Positions 5,942-13,203 of a stretch of 15,923 nt of DNA are shown here, one piece after another. Positions within the stretch are counted from its first letter, which is position 1; each line of letters begins with the position of its first letter. Both the position numbers and the translations under genes were made by a program. A model generated the notes under the pieces. The model had not been told where the DNA came from, did not search any database, and saw only the letters and a list, made by a program, of their open reading frames with translations. The DNA comes from DATJPY01 sp035506135. Its GTDB lineage: Bacteria > Myxococcota_A > UBA9160 > PR03. Where the stretch lies: the NCBI GenBank assembly GCA_035506135.1, contig DATJPY010000033.1, positions 1 through 15,923 on the forward strand, given 5' to 3'.

Positions 5942-7351
5942 TCAACCGGGCAGCACCGCCAGCGCGCGCTCGAGGCGCGCGGCGCTTCGCTCGCGCCCCA
6001 CCGCCGCCAGGGTCTCGTAGATGCCGGGCGAGGCCGCCGAGCCGGTGAGCGCGACGCGCACCGCCTGCGCGAGCGGTCCGACCGCGAGCTCGCGCTCCGC
6101 GCGCACCGCCTCGAAGGCCCGCTCGATCGCGCCCGGGTCCCAGGGCTCCACGCCTGCGAGGGCATCGCGCAGCGCCGCGACCGCGGGCCGCACGGCCGGC
6201 TTCCAGTGCTTCGCCACCGCCTTCGGGTCGTAGTCGAGCGACTCGTCGGGGACCGCGAGGAAGCGGGCGCGCGCGGCCATCTCGACCAGCGTGCGACTGC
6301 GCTCGCGCAGGAGCTCGATCAGCGCCGCGAGCCCGGCGCTCGGCGCCACCGGCGCCCCGGCCGCGGCCTCGAGGAACGGCAGGAGCTCGCGCATCAGCCG
6401 ATCGGCCGGGAGCGCCTTGATCCAGTGCTGGTCGATCCAGTCGAGCTTGCCGGGGTCCGCCTTCCCCGGGGCGCGGTGCACGGCGGCGAGATCGAAGAGC
6501 TCGCGGATCTCGTCGCCGCTGAAGATCTCCTGGTCTCCGTGCGACCAGCCGATGCGGACCAGCCAGTTGACCATCGCCTCGGGCAGGTAGCCGGCGGCGC
6601 GGAAGTGCTGGACCGAGACGGGATCGCGCCGCTTCGAGAGCTTGCGGCCGTCGGCGCCGACGATCAGCGGCACGTGCGCGAAGCGCGGCGGCGCCGCGTC
6701 GAGCGCCCGGTAGAGCGCCAGGTGGAAGGGCGTGTTGTTGAGGTGGTCCGCGCCGCGGATCACGTGCGTGATCCGCATCTCGATGTCGTCGACCACCCCA
6801 GCCAGGTGGTAGAGCGGCGAGCCGTCGCTCCGGCGGATCACCATGTCTCCGATCTCGCGCGCCTCCTGCCCGCTCGGACCGAAGACCAGGTCGTCGAAGT
6901 CGAGGCGGCCCTCGGTGGGCAGGCGCAGGCGCACCGCGTGCGGCCCGACGGACGGGCCGTGGCCCGCGTCGCGACAGCGCCCGTCGTAGGTCCACTTGCC
7001 TCCCGCGGCGACCACGGCCTCGCGCCGCACCTCGATCTCCTCGGGGGTACACACGCAGCGGTAGGCTCGGCCGCGCTCGATCAGCCGCTCGATCGCGGCC
7101 GCGTAGAGCTCCCCCCGCTCGCTCTGGCGGAACGGCCCCTCGTCCCAGTCGATGCCGAGCCAGCGGAGGCCCTCGAGCACGGCGGCCTCGGACTCCCGGG
7201 TCGAGCGCTCGCGGTCGGTGTCCTCGATGCGCAGCACGAAGCGCCCGCCGAGCCGGCGGGTGAAGGCCCAGTTGAAGAGCGCGGTGCGGGCGCCGCCGAT
7301 GTGGAGGAACCCGGTGGGGCTCGGCGCGAAGCGGGTGCGGACGGGCTGCAC
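5942..7351 (-). CDS. gltX: Glutamyl-tRNA synthetase
   Basis: A class I aminoacyl-tRNA synthetase that attaches glutamate to tRNA-Glu, and in many bacteria without GlnRS also to tRNA-Gln. Length is 469 residues, normal for the family. The HIGH motif is HIGG at 17-20 inside FAPSPTGFLHIGG. The KMSKS motif is KLSKR at 237-241. The zinc site Cys99-x-Cys101, Tyr122, Cys126 is intact. The GTG at 7351 is chosen because the conserved FAPSPTG follows within seven residues; the frame stays open further upstream but has no conserved sequence there. No Shine-Dalgarno is visible, so initiation may be weak or leaderless. It diverges from the yceD operon across a 100-base gap and is followed by tRNA-Gln(CUG). 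That pairing makes a non-discriminating enzyme plausible, but specificity cannot be judged from what I see. Confidence 0.97.
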   Translation of the reverse strand: MQPVRTRFAPSPTGFLHIGGARTALFNWAFTRRLGGRFVLRIEDTDRERSTRESEAAVLEGLRWLGIDWDEGPFRQSERGELYAAAIERLIERGRAYRCVCTPEEIEVRREAVVAAGGKWTYDGRCRDAGHGPSVGPHAVRLRLPTEGRLDFDDLVFGPSGQEAREIGDMVIRRSDGSPLYHLAGVVDDIEMRITHVIRGADHLNNTPFHLALYRALDAAPPRFAHVPLIVGADGRKLSKRRDPVSVQHFRAAGYLPEAMVNWLVRIGWSHGDQEIFSGDEIRELFDLAAVHRAPGKADPGKLDWIDQHWIKALPADRLMRELLPFLEAAAGAPVAPSAGLAALIELLRERSRTLVEMAARARFLAVPDESLDYDPKAVAKHWKPAVRPAVAALRDALAGVEPWDPGAIERAFEAVRAERELAVGPLAQAVRVALTGSAASPGIYETLAAVGRERSAARLERALAVLPG

Positions 7352-7356
7352 GGCGG

Positions 7357-7373
7357 GCCAATGTAGCGTTGGC
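7357..7373. promoter_or_regulatory. Inverted repeat GCCAA-N7-TTGGC in the gltX/yceD divergent region
   Basis: GCCAA (7357-7361) and TTGGC (7369-7373) form an inverted repeat just upstream of the gltX start; a third half-site, GCCAA at 7391-7395, lies 17 bases further on. This could be an operator or a small mRNA hairpin in the gltX leader. No convincing -35/-10 pair was found for either divergent transcript. Confidence 0.25.
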
Positions 7374-7451
7374 GTGAGCCGGTCCCGTCTGCCAAGCTGG
7401 TGGCCTCCGCTCGGCTCCGCGGACTTCGCCTCGCTGCCGCCGGGTCCCTCG

Positions 7452-8018
7452 ATGAAGCTTCTCGTCGACCGCATCAAGGACAGCCCGACCGAGCACCGCT
7501 TCGAGACCAGCGAGGCGTGGAGCGCCGAGGCTCGCGAGCTGGTCCCGGAGCTCGCCGAGCCGCCGGTCCTCGAGGTGCGCGCTCACCGCATGGGATCCTA
7601 CCTCTACCTCGAGGGCACCCTGTCGGGGGCCCTCGACCTCGAGTGCAGCCGCTGTCTCGCGCGCTATCGTGTCGCGCTCCGCGAGCCCTTCCGGCTGGTG
7701 CTGGAGCCCGCGGGCGCGCGGGTGCCCTCGGAGCCCGAGGCGGCGCGCGATCTGGCAAGACTCGGGATGTGCCTCGGCGACGAGCTCGAAGTGGGGTGGT
7801 ACCAGGGTCCGGAGATCGACCTCGGCGGCCTCGCCCGCGAGCTGGTCGCGCTGGCCCCGCCGGTGCAGCCGCTCTGCCGCGAGCAGTGCCGGGGTCTGTG
7901 TCCGCGCTGCGGCGCGGACCGAAACATCGAGCGCTGTGCGTGCGAGGAGGAACGCCCCGCCTCGCCGTTCGCGGCGCTCGCCGCGCTGCGGCGCAGCGAC
8001 GGCGAAGGAGGAAGCTGA
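7452..8018 (+). CDS. yceD: YceD/DUF177 family protein, 23S rRNA accumulation protein
   Basis: A 188-residue protein of the DUF177 family, whose genes sit just upstream of rpmF in most bacteria and whose members are needed for normal 23S rRNA levels. The family cysteine pattern is visible: CSRC (Cys65/68) after a beta-strand segment, then CREQCRGLCPRCG (Cys142, 146, 150, 153) and the CAC pair at 162-164 near the C-terminus, probably one or two metal sites. The ATG at 7452 is the first start that gives the normal N-terminus; the frame is open further upstream across the gltX 5' end but that part is a shadow. No clear Shine-Dalgarno is visible. Its stop overlaps the rpmF start by one base (TGATG), so it is probably the first gene of the long rightward operon. 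Confidence 0.9.
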   Translation: MKLLVDRIKDSPTEHRFETSEAWSAEARELVPELAEPPVLEVRAHRMGSYLYLEGTLSGALDLECSRCLARYRVALREPFRLVLEPAGARVPSEPEAARDLARLGMCLGDELEVGWYQGPEIDLGGLARELVALAPPVQPLCREQCRGLCPRCGADRNIERCACEEERPASPFAALAALRRSDGEGGS

Positions 8019-8203
8019 TGGCGGTTCCGAAGCGGCGCACCTCGAAGAGCCGCAAGAACATGCGGCGCTCGCACCACGCGCTGCCGCTGCCCGCGCGGTC
8101 GAAGTGCCCGCAGTGCGGGGCGGCTCGGCTTCCGCACCGCGTCTGCGGCGAGTGCGGCTTCTACTCCGGCACGACGCGGCTCGAGATCGCGGACGAGGAG
8201 TAG
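8018..8203 (+). CDS. rpmF: 50S ribosomal protein L32
   Basis: A 61-residue ribosomal protein of the large subunit. The start MAVPKRRTSKSRKNMRRSHH is the conserved basic L32 N-terminus. Four cysteines (Cys30, 33, 43 and 46) form the zinc ribbon, so this is the zinc-containing version. AAGGAGGA at 8005-8012 is a strong ribosome-binding sequence inside the end of yceD. The neighbouring yceD upstream and fab genes downstream are the classic rpmF setting, but plsX and fabH, which commonly follow, are absent here. Confidence 0.97.
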   Translation: MAVPKRRTSKSRKNMRRSHHALPLPARSKCPQCGAARLPHRVCGECGFYSGTTRLEIADEE

Positions 8204-8210
8204 GAGCGCG

Positions 8211-9152
8211 GTGCTCGCGCTCCTTTTCCCCGGCCAGGGCTCGCAGCGCGTCGGCATGGGACGCGACGTCTGCGAGGTGTCGCCGGCGGCGCGCGCGGTC
8301 TTCGAGTCCGCCGACGCGGCGCTCGGGATCCCGCTCTCTCGCGTGTGCTTCGAGGGACCCGAGTCCGAGCTGGTCGCGACCGAGGTCCAGCAGCCGGCCA
8401 TCGTCGCGACCACGCTCGCCCTCCTGCGGGCGCTCGAGGAGCGCGTCGGGACGCTCGCGCCGGGCTATCTGGCCGGCCACAGCCTCGGCGAGTACAGCGC
8501 GCTGGTGGCGGCCGGCGCGCTCGACCTCGGCGACGCCCTGCGGCTGGTGCGCGCGCGCGGCGCCTTCATGCAGGCGGCGGTGGCGGCGGGCTCCGGTGCA
8601 ATGGCCGCCATCCTGGGCGCCCCGCCCGCGATGGTCGAGAGCGCCTGCGCGCGGGCGCGCGCGGAGACCGGCGAGCTGGTCGAGCCGGCCAACTACAACG
8701 CACCCGAGCAGACCGTGATCTCGGGCACCGCGCGCGCCGTGCGCGCCGCCTGCGCGCTCGCCCGCGAGGCCGGAGCGCGGCGGGCGCTCGAGCTGCCGGT
8801 GTCGGCTCCCTTCCACTGCGCGCTGATGCAGCCCGCGGCCGAGCAGCTCGCGCCGGAGCTGGCGCGCATCCGCTTCGGGGACTGCCGGCCGCCGGTCGTC
8901 GCCAACGCGACCGTGGAGCCCAACGGCGAGGGCGCGCGGGTCGCCGAGCTGCTGCGCCGCCAGATCACCGAGCCGGTGCGCTTCACCGATCTGGTCCGCC
9001 GCCTGCGCGCGCTCGGCGTGACCCGCGTCCTCGAGGTCGGGCCCGCGAAGGTCCTCTCGGCGTTCGTGGCGCGCATCGAGCCGGCCCTGGTGCGCGCGAG
9101 CCTCGTGGCGGCGGACGACCTGGCCGCCGCGGCCGCCTTCGTCGCGGCGTGA
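8211..9152 (+). CDS. fabD: Malonyl-CoA:ACP transacylase FabD
   Basis: A 313-residue cytoplasmic enzyme that moves malonyl groups from CoA to acyl carrier protein for fatty acid elongation. The active serine is Ser91 in GHSLGEYS, the catalytic histidine is His202 in SAPFHCALM, the malonate-binding arginine is in RARGAFM (Arg117), and the oxyanion motif GQGSQ is at 8-12. The length is typical of FabD. The GTG start lies seven bases after rpmF, with GGAG overlapping the rpmF stop. The ACP encoded 272 bases downstream is its expected partner. The usual fabG neighbour is missing from the following gap. Confidence 0.97.
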   Translation: MLALLFPGQGSQRVGMGRDVCEVSPAARAVFESADAALGIPLSRVCFEGPESELVATEVQQPAIVATTLALLRALEERVGTLAPGYLAGHSLGEYSALVAAGALDLGDALRLVRARGAFMQAAVAAGSGAMAAILGAPPAMVESACARARAETGELVEPANYNAPEQTVISGTARAVRAACALAREAGARRALELPVSAPFHCALMQPAAEQLAPELARIRFGDCRPPVVANATVEPNGEGARVAELLRRQITEPVRFTDLVRRLRALGVTRVLEVGPAKVLSAFVARIEPALVRASLVAADDLAAAAAFVAA

Positions 9153-9347
9153 CCGGCCGCCGACCCGCGCCAAACGACGTCTCACCCAAGCCCGCGAACG
9201 CGCAGGGCTTCCGCCCACCGGGGAGGCGGCTGCGAAGGCTATCGCCCCGGGCTAGATTCCTCGCTCGCGACGCCGCGGAGTGGCCCCCCGCCTGTCCACG
9301 CCCGGTTGTCCGCCCGGCGCGATCGGCCCGGGCGGTGATCGCTGGCC
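9153..9347 (+). other. Non-coding gap between fabD and the acpP leader
   Basis: This is the largest gap inside the rightward operon (272 bases up to acpP, including the repeat region). No frame shows FabG (short-chain dehydrogenase) motifs or any recognisable remnant. A weak hairpin, CCGCC at 9211-9215 with GGCGG at 9225-9229, and a -10-like TAGATT at 9253-9258 without a good -35 are present. A separate promoter for acpP-fabF is plausible but not shown. Confidence 0.4.
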
Positions 9348-9416
9348 TTGGACTCGGACCCTGGACTCGGAATCTTGGACTGTGGTTCTTGGGCCGGGAG
9401 CCTGGATCGGGAGGTG
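9348..9416 (+). repeat. Degenerate 13-14 base tandem repeat directly upstream of acpP
   Basis: Units begin at 9349 (TGGACTCGGACCC), 9362 (TGGACTCGGAATCT), 9376 (TGGACTGTGGTTCT), 9390 (TGGGCCGGGAGCC) and 9403 (TGGATCGGGAGGTG), a spacing of 13-14 bases. The first two units share TGGACTCGGA exactly and later units drift. The last unit contains GGGAGG, the acpP ribosome-binding sequence. The block is less GC-rich than its surroundings. Function is unknown. Confidence 0.7.
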
Positions 9417-9424
9417 ATCGAGAC

Positions 9425-9661
9425 ATGGCGCTCGAGGAACGCGTGACCGAGATCATCGCGGAGCAGCTCGGTGTCTCCAAGGAGGAGGTGGTCCCCGAGG
9501 CATCCTTCATCGACGATCTCGGCGCGGACTCGCTCGACATCGTCGAGCTCGTGATGGCGATGGAAGAAGAGTTCGACATCGAGATCCCCGATGAGGACGC
9601 GGAGAAGATCCAGACGATCGGGGATGCCATCTCCTACGTGCGGGAGCGCGCCGCGGGGTAG
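9425..9661 (+). CDS. acpP: Acyl carrier protein
   Basis: A 78-residue acidic protein that carries growing acyl chains on a phosphopantetheine arm. The attachment serine is Ser36 in GADSLDIVELVMAMEEEF, the canonical ACP motif. Length and four-helix layout match bacterial AcpP. GGGAGG lies about nine bases before the ATG, at the end of the tandem repeat. fabF starts seven bases after the stop, so the two genes are clearly coupled. The N-terminus MALEERVTEIIAEQLGV is normal. Confidence 0.98.
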   Translation: MALEERVTEIIAEQLGVSKEEVVPEASFIDDLGADSLDIVELVMAMEEEFDIEIPDEDAEKIQTIGDAISYVRERAAG

Positions 9662-9668
9662 ACCACCG

Positions 9669-10922
9669 ATGAGCCGTGGGGACGCCGGCCGGCGTCGCGT
9701 CGTGGTGACGGGCATGGGATGCGTGTCGCCGCTCGGCCGCGACCTCGCGACCACGTGGGCGGGCGCCGCCGCGGGCGCGAGCGGGGTGCGGCCGCTGGCG
9801 CGGTTCGACGCGAGCGGCCTGCCGGCTCGGATCGCCGCCGAGTGCCCGGAGACGATCGAGCTGCACGCGGTGCCGGCGAAGGAGTCGCGCCGCCTCGACC
9901 GCTCGATGCGGCTGGCGCTGGCGGCGGCCGAGGAGGCGATCGCCGACGCCGGGCTCGACCGCGCGCCCGACCGCGATCGCGTCGGCGTCGCGATCGGCAC
10001 CTCGATCGGCGGCATCGAGACGATCCTCACGGGCCAGGAGGTGCTCCGCGAGCACGGCCCGCGCCGGCTCTCGCCGTTCATGGTGCCGATGTCGCTCGGC
10101 AACATGGCGAGCGGCTACGTCTCGATGCTCTGGCGGCTGCGCGGGCCGATCCAGTGCCCGGTCGGCGCCTGCGCCACGGGCGCGCAGGCGATCGGAGCCG
10201 CCCTGCACATGATCGAGCGCGGCGACGCGGACGCCGTGGTGGCGGGCGGCACCGACGCGGCGATCCTCCCGGTCGTGGTGGCCGCCTTCGCCGCGATGCG
10301 CGCGCTCTCGACGCGCAACGACGAGCCCGAGCGCGCGAGCCGTCCCTTCGACGCCGATCGCGACGGCTTCGTGATGGGCGAGGGCGCCGGGGTGCTGGTG
10401 CTCGAGGCCGCCGAGCACGCGGAGCGGCGCGGCGCCCGCGCGCGCGCCGTCCTGCTCGGCTTCGGCGAGGCGGCCGACGCCGCGCATCCCGCGAGCCCGG
10501 CCGAGGACGGCGGCGGCGCGCGCCTCGCAATGGAGCGCGCGCTCGCCGACGCCGGTCTCGCCCCGGCGCAGGTCGACTACCTGAACGCGCACGCCACCGC
10601 GACGCCGGCCGGCGACCGCACCGAGGCGGCCGCGGTGCGCGCGGTGTTCGGCTCGCACGCGGAGCGCCTGGCGGTCTCGGCGACCAAGTCGATGACGGGC
10701 CATCTGCTCGGCGCGGCCGGCGCCGTCGAGGCGATCCTGTGCGTCCGCGCGCTCGAGACCGGGCTCCTCCCGCCCACGATCAACCTCGAGCTCGTGGATC
10801 CGGAGTGCGCGCTCGACCACGTCGCGCACAAGGCGCGCGAGCGGTCGCTCGAGATCGCGCTCTCGAACGCCTTCGGCTTCGGCGGCGTCAACGCCAGCCT
10901 GCTGCTCGGGCGAGGAGACTGA
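9669..10922 (+). CDS. fabF: Beta-ketoacyl-ACP synthase II FabF
   Basis: A 417-residue condensing enzyme that elongates acyl-ACP with malonyl-ACP. The catalytic triad is Cys168 in GACATGAQAIG, His308 in NAHATATPAGD and His345 in KSMTGHLLGAAGA, with the conserved Lys340. The C-terminal ALSNAFGFGGVNASLL motif is present. The ATG at 9669 gives MSRGDAGRRRVVVTGMG, the normal FabF N-terminus. It lies between acpP and the rpiB-glyA gene, with two bases before the next start. fabG and fabH are absent from this cluster, so the reductase and the priming synthase must be encoded elsewhere. Confidence 0.97.
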   Translation: MSRGDAGRRRVVVTGMGCVSPLGRDLATTWAGAAAGASGVRPLARFDASGLPARIAAECPETIELHAVPAKESRRLDRSMRLALAAAEEAIADAGLDRAPDRDRVGVAIGTSIGGIETILTGQEVLREHGPRRLSPFMVPMSLGNMASGYVSMLWRLRGPIQCPVGACATGAQAIGAALHMIERGDADAVVAGGTDAAILPVVVAAFAAMRALSTRNDEPERASRPFDADRDGFVMGEGAGVLVLEAAEHAERRGARARAVLLGFGEAADAAHPASPAEDGGGARLAMERALADAGLAPAQVDYLNAHATATPAGDRTEAAAVRAVFGSHAERLAVSATKSMTGHLLGAAGAVEAILCVRALETGLLPPTINLELVDPECALDHVAHKARERSLEIALSNAFGFGGVNASLLLGRGD

Positions 10923-10924
10923 GG

Positions 10925-12649
10925 ATGGCCGAACGCATCGCCCTGGCCTGTGACCACCGCGGCCATCCGCTCGCGCGCGCGCTGCGGGAGCGGCTCCAGC
11001 ACGCGGGCTACGAGGTCCGCGACTTCGGCACCGACGGCGCCGCGCCGGTCGACTATCCGGACTTCGCCGGTCCGGCGGCCGAGGCGCTCTCGCGCGGCGA
11101 GGTGCAGCGCGCGATCGTGATCTGCGGGTCGGGGCTCGGCGTCTGCTACACGGCCAACCGCTTCCCGCGCGTGCGCGCCGCGTGGGTGCAGGATGTTGCC
11201 GCGGCCGAGCAGTCGCGCCGCCACAACGACGCCAACGCGCTCGCCCTCTCCGCCGAGCGGCTCGACGCCGAGACCGCCTGGCCGATCGTCGAGCGCTGGC
11301 TGGCCACCGCGTTCGAGGGCGGTCGCCACGCGCGGCGGATCGCCAAGATCGATCAGGTGCCGCGGCGCGCCTGGCTGGGCGAGCTCGGCCGGAGCGGTGC
11401 GCTCGAGGAGGGCGACCCCGAGATCGCCGAGCTGGTGCGCGCCGAGGCGCGGCGGCAGGCGCTCGGCCTCGAGCTGATCGCGTCCGAGAACTTCGTCTCG
11501 GAGGCGGTGCTCGAGGCGGCCGGCACGGTGCTCACCAACAAGTACGCCGAGGGCTACCCGGGCCGGCGCTGGTACGGCGGCTGCGAGGTCGTCGACCGCA
11601 TCGAGCAGCTCGCCATCGACCGCGCCAGGGAGCTCTTCGGTGCCGAGCACGCCAACGTGCAGCCGCACTCGGGATCGCAGGCGAACTTCGCGGTCTACAC
11701 GTCGGTGCTGCAGCCGGGCGACAAGGTGCTCGGCATGAACCTGAGCCACGGCGGCCACCTCACGCACGGCAACCCCGCGAACTTCTCCGGGAAGCTCTAC
11801 CGCTTCTCCGAGTACGGGGTGCGCGAGGCCGACGGCCTGCTCGACTACGACGAGCTCGCCGCGGTGGCGGCGCGCGAGAAGCCGAAGCTCATCACCGTCG
11901 GCGCCAGCGCGTACTCGCGCGTGATCGACTTCGCGCGCATGGGCGAGATCGCGCGCGCCAACGGCGCGCTGCTGTTCGCCGACATCGCGCACATCGCCGG
12001 CCTGGTCGCCACCGGCCTGCACCCCTCGCCGGTGCCCCACGCGGACTTCGTCACCACCACCACGCACAAGACGCTGCGCGGCCCGCGCGGCGGCCTGGTG
12101 CTGTGCAGGGCGCAGCACGCGAAGGCGCTCGACGCCGCCGTCTTCCCGGGCGGGCAGGGCGGGCCGCTGATGCACGTGATCGCCGCCAAGGCGGTGGCGC
12201 TGCGCGAGGCGGCGCGCCCCGACTTCCGCGGCTACTGCGAGCAGATCGTCGCGAATGCGCGCGCCCTCGCGGGTGCGCTCGCCGCTCGCGGCTTCCGCAT
12301 CGTGTCGGGTGGCACCGACACGCACCTCTTCCTGCTGTCGCTGATCGGCCGCGACGTGACGGGGCGCGCGGCGCAGATCGCCCTCGAGGAGGCCGGCATC
12401 ACCGTGAACAAGAACATGGTCCCGTTCGACCCGCGCAAGCCGGCGGTGACCTCGGGGATCCGCATCGGAACGCCGGCCCTGACGACGCGCGGCATGAAGG
12501 AGGCGGAGATGGAGCAGATCGCCGCGCACATCGCGCGCGTGCTCGATCGCCCCGACGACGCCCCCGCGCTCGCCTCGGTGCGCCGCGAGGTCGAGGCGCT
12601 GTGCCGGCGCTTCCCGCTCTACGCGTCGCGCTGGAGCGACGCGGAGTAG
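10925..12649 (+). CDS. rpiB-glyA: Fused ribose-5-phosphate isomerase B / serine hydroxymethyltransferase
   Basis: One uninterrupted 574-codon frame encodes two enzymes. Residues 1-143 are RpiB: CDHRG (Asp10/His11), the catalytic-base Cys67 in ICGSGLG, His100 in RRHNDAN, and the phosphate-binding end EGGRHARR. Residues about 164-574 are serine hydroxymethyltransferase: DPEIAEL, then LELIASENFVS, the cofactor and glycine motifs SGSQAN and SHGGHLTHG, DIAHIAGL, and the PLP lysine Lys382 in TTTTHKTLRGPRGG. The linker is about 20 residues (144-163). In related clusters rpiB and glyA are separate adjacent genes. No stop lies between them. The only possible internal start near the junction is GTG at 11357 (Val145), which has no visible ribosome-binding sequence. 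The first ATG follows fabF by two bases, with GAGGAG upstream. SHMT makes glycine and methylene-tetrahydrofolate; RpiB interconverts ribose- and ribulose-5-phosphate. Confidence 0.92.
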   Translation: MAERIALACDHRGHPLARALRERLQHAGYEVRDFGTDGAAPVDYPDFAGPAAEALSRGEVQRAIVICGSGLGVCYTANRFPRVRAAWVQDVAAAEQSRRHNDANALALSAERLDAETAWPIVERWLATAFEGGRHARRIAKIDQVPRRAWLGELGRSGALEEGDPEIAELVRAEARRQALGLELIASENFVSEAVLEAAGTVLTNKYAEGYPGRRWYGGCEVVDRIEQLAIDRARELFGAEHANVQPHSGSQANFAVYTSVLQPGDKVLGMNLSHGGHLTHGNPANFSGKLYRFSEYGVREADGLLDYDELAAVAAREKPKLITVGASAYSRVIDFARMGEIARANGALLFADIAHIAGLVATGLHPSPVPHADFVTTTTHKTLRGPRGGLVLCRAQHAKALDAAVFPGGQGGPLMHVIAAKAVALREAARPDFRGYCEQIVANARALAGALAARGFRIVSGGTDTHLFLLSLIGRDVTGRAAQIALEEAGITVNKNMVPFDPRKPAVTSGIRIGTPALTTRGMKEAEMEQIAAHIARVLDRPDDAPALASVRREVEALCRRFPLYASRWSDAE

Positions 12650-12652
12650 GGC

Positions 12653-13189
12653 GTGCGCTGTCCGTTCTGCGCAGACGACGCGAACCGGGTGGTCGACTCG
12701 CGCCTCGGCCGCGACGACACCGAGATCCGGCGGCGGCGCGAGTGCCTCGAGTGCGGGCGCCGCTTCACCACGCGCGAGCGGGTCGAGGACGTGCTGCCGC
12801 GGCTGGTGAAGCGCGACGAGCGCCGCGAGGACTTCGATCGGCGCAAGCTGCTGGCCGGCATCGAGAAGGCCTGCGCCAAGCGCCCGGTCTCGATCGACGC
12901 GCTCGAGCGGCTGTGCGACCGCATCGAGAAGCGGATGCAGGAGGCCGGGCAGACCGAGCTGGCCAGCGCCGCGATCGGCGCGTGGGTGCTGGAGGAGCTG
13001 ATCCAGATCGATCTGCTCGCGGCGGCGCGCTTCGCGTCGGTGTTCCGGGGATTCGAGACCGCCGACGACTACGTCGAGTTCTTCGCCAATGCCCGCCGGG
13101 GCGGCTACCCGCCCGGAGCGGCCGCCGGCTTCGAGGCGACGGCGGCCGACGCGCGGGCGCCCGAGGCCCCGCGGCGGCCGTTGGCTTGA
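12653..13189 (+). CDS. nrdR: Transcriptional repressor NrdR
   Basis: A nucleotide-sensing repressor of ribonucleotide reductase genes. The zinc ribbon uses Cys3, Cys6, Cys31 and Cys34 (MRCPFC and CLECGRRF), followed by the ATP-cone domain from about residue 46 to 136. The GTG start follows the glyA stop by three bases, with GGAG just upstream. At 178 residues it is longer than the usual 150 or so; the excess is an Ala/Pro/Arg-rich tail after about residue 148. No NrdR-box pairs or nrd genes are visible in the window. The glyA-nrdR-rib order is common in proteobacteria. Confidence 0.96.
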   Translation: MRCPFCADDANRVVDSRLGRDDTEIRRRRECLECGRRFTTRERVEDVLPRLVKRDERREDFDRRKLLAGIEKACAKRPVSIDALERLCDRIEKRMQEAGQTELASAAIGAWVLEELIQIDLLAAARFASVFRGFETADDYVEFFANARRGGYPPGAAAGFEATAADARAPEAPRRPLA

Positions 13190-13203
13190 CGGCGGAGGCC
13201 GCG

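Noticed and set aside
5740..6165. Upstream extension of the ubiA frame to 432 residues
   Set aside because: The extension reads through the tRNA-Gln gene and the end of gltX in another frame. Conserved UbiA sequence begins only after 5727.
5784..9218. 1144-codon open frame on the minus strand
   Set aside because: It runs antisense to fabD, rpmF and yceD and continues out of frame through gltX and the tRNA. The composition is that of a shadow frame and no domain is recognisable.
9230..9258. Sigma-70 promoter for acpP (TAGATT at 9253-9258 with CTGCGA about 17 bases upstream)
   Set aside because: The -10-like element is acceptable but the -35 matches the consensus at only three of six positions, too weak to list as a promoter.
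11357..12649. Separate glyA gene starting at GTG 11357
   Set aside because: Not preferred because no ribosome-binding sequence precedes this GTG and the upstream RpiB frame has no stop. It remains the main alternative to a fusion and is noted in that entry.
13190..13203. FMN riboswitch ahead of the riboflavin genes
   Set aside because: Only 14 bases separate nrdR from the ribD ATG, far too few for an RFN element, and no such fold lies in the end of nrdR that I can see.
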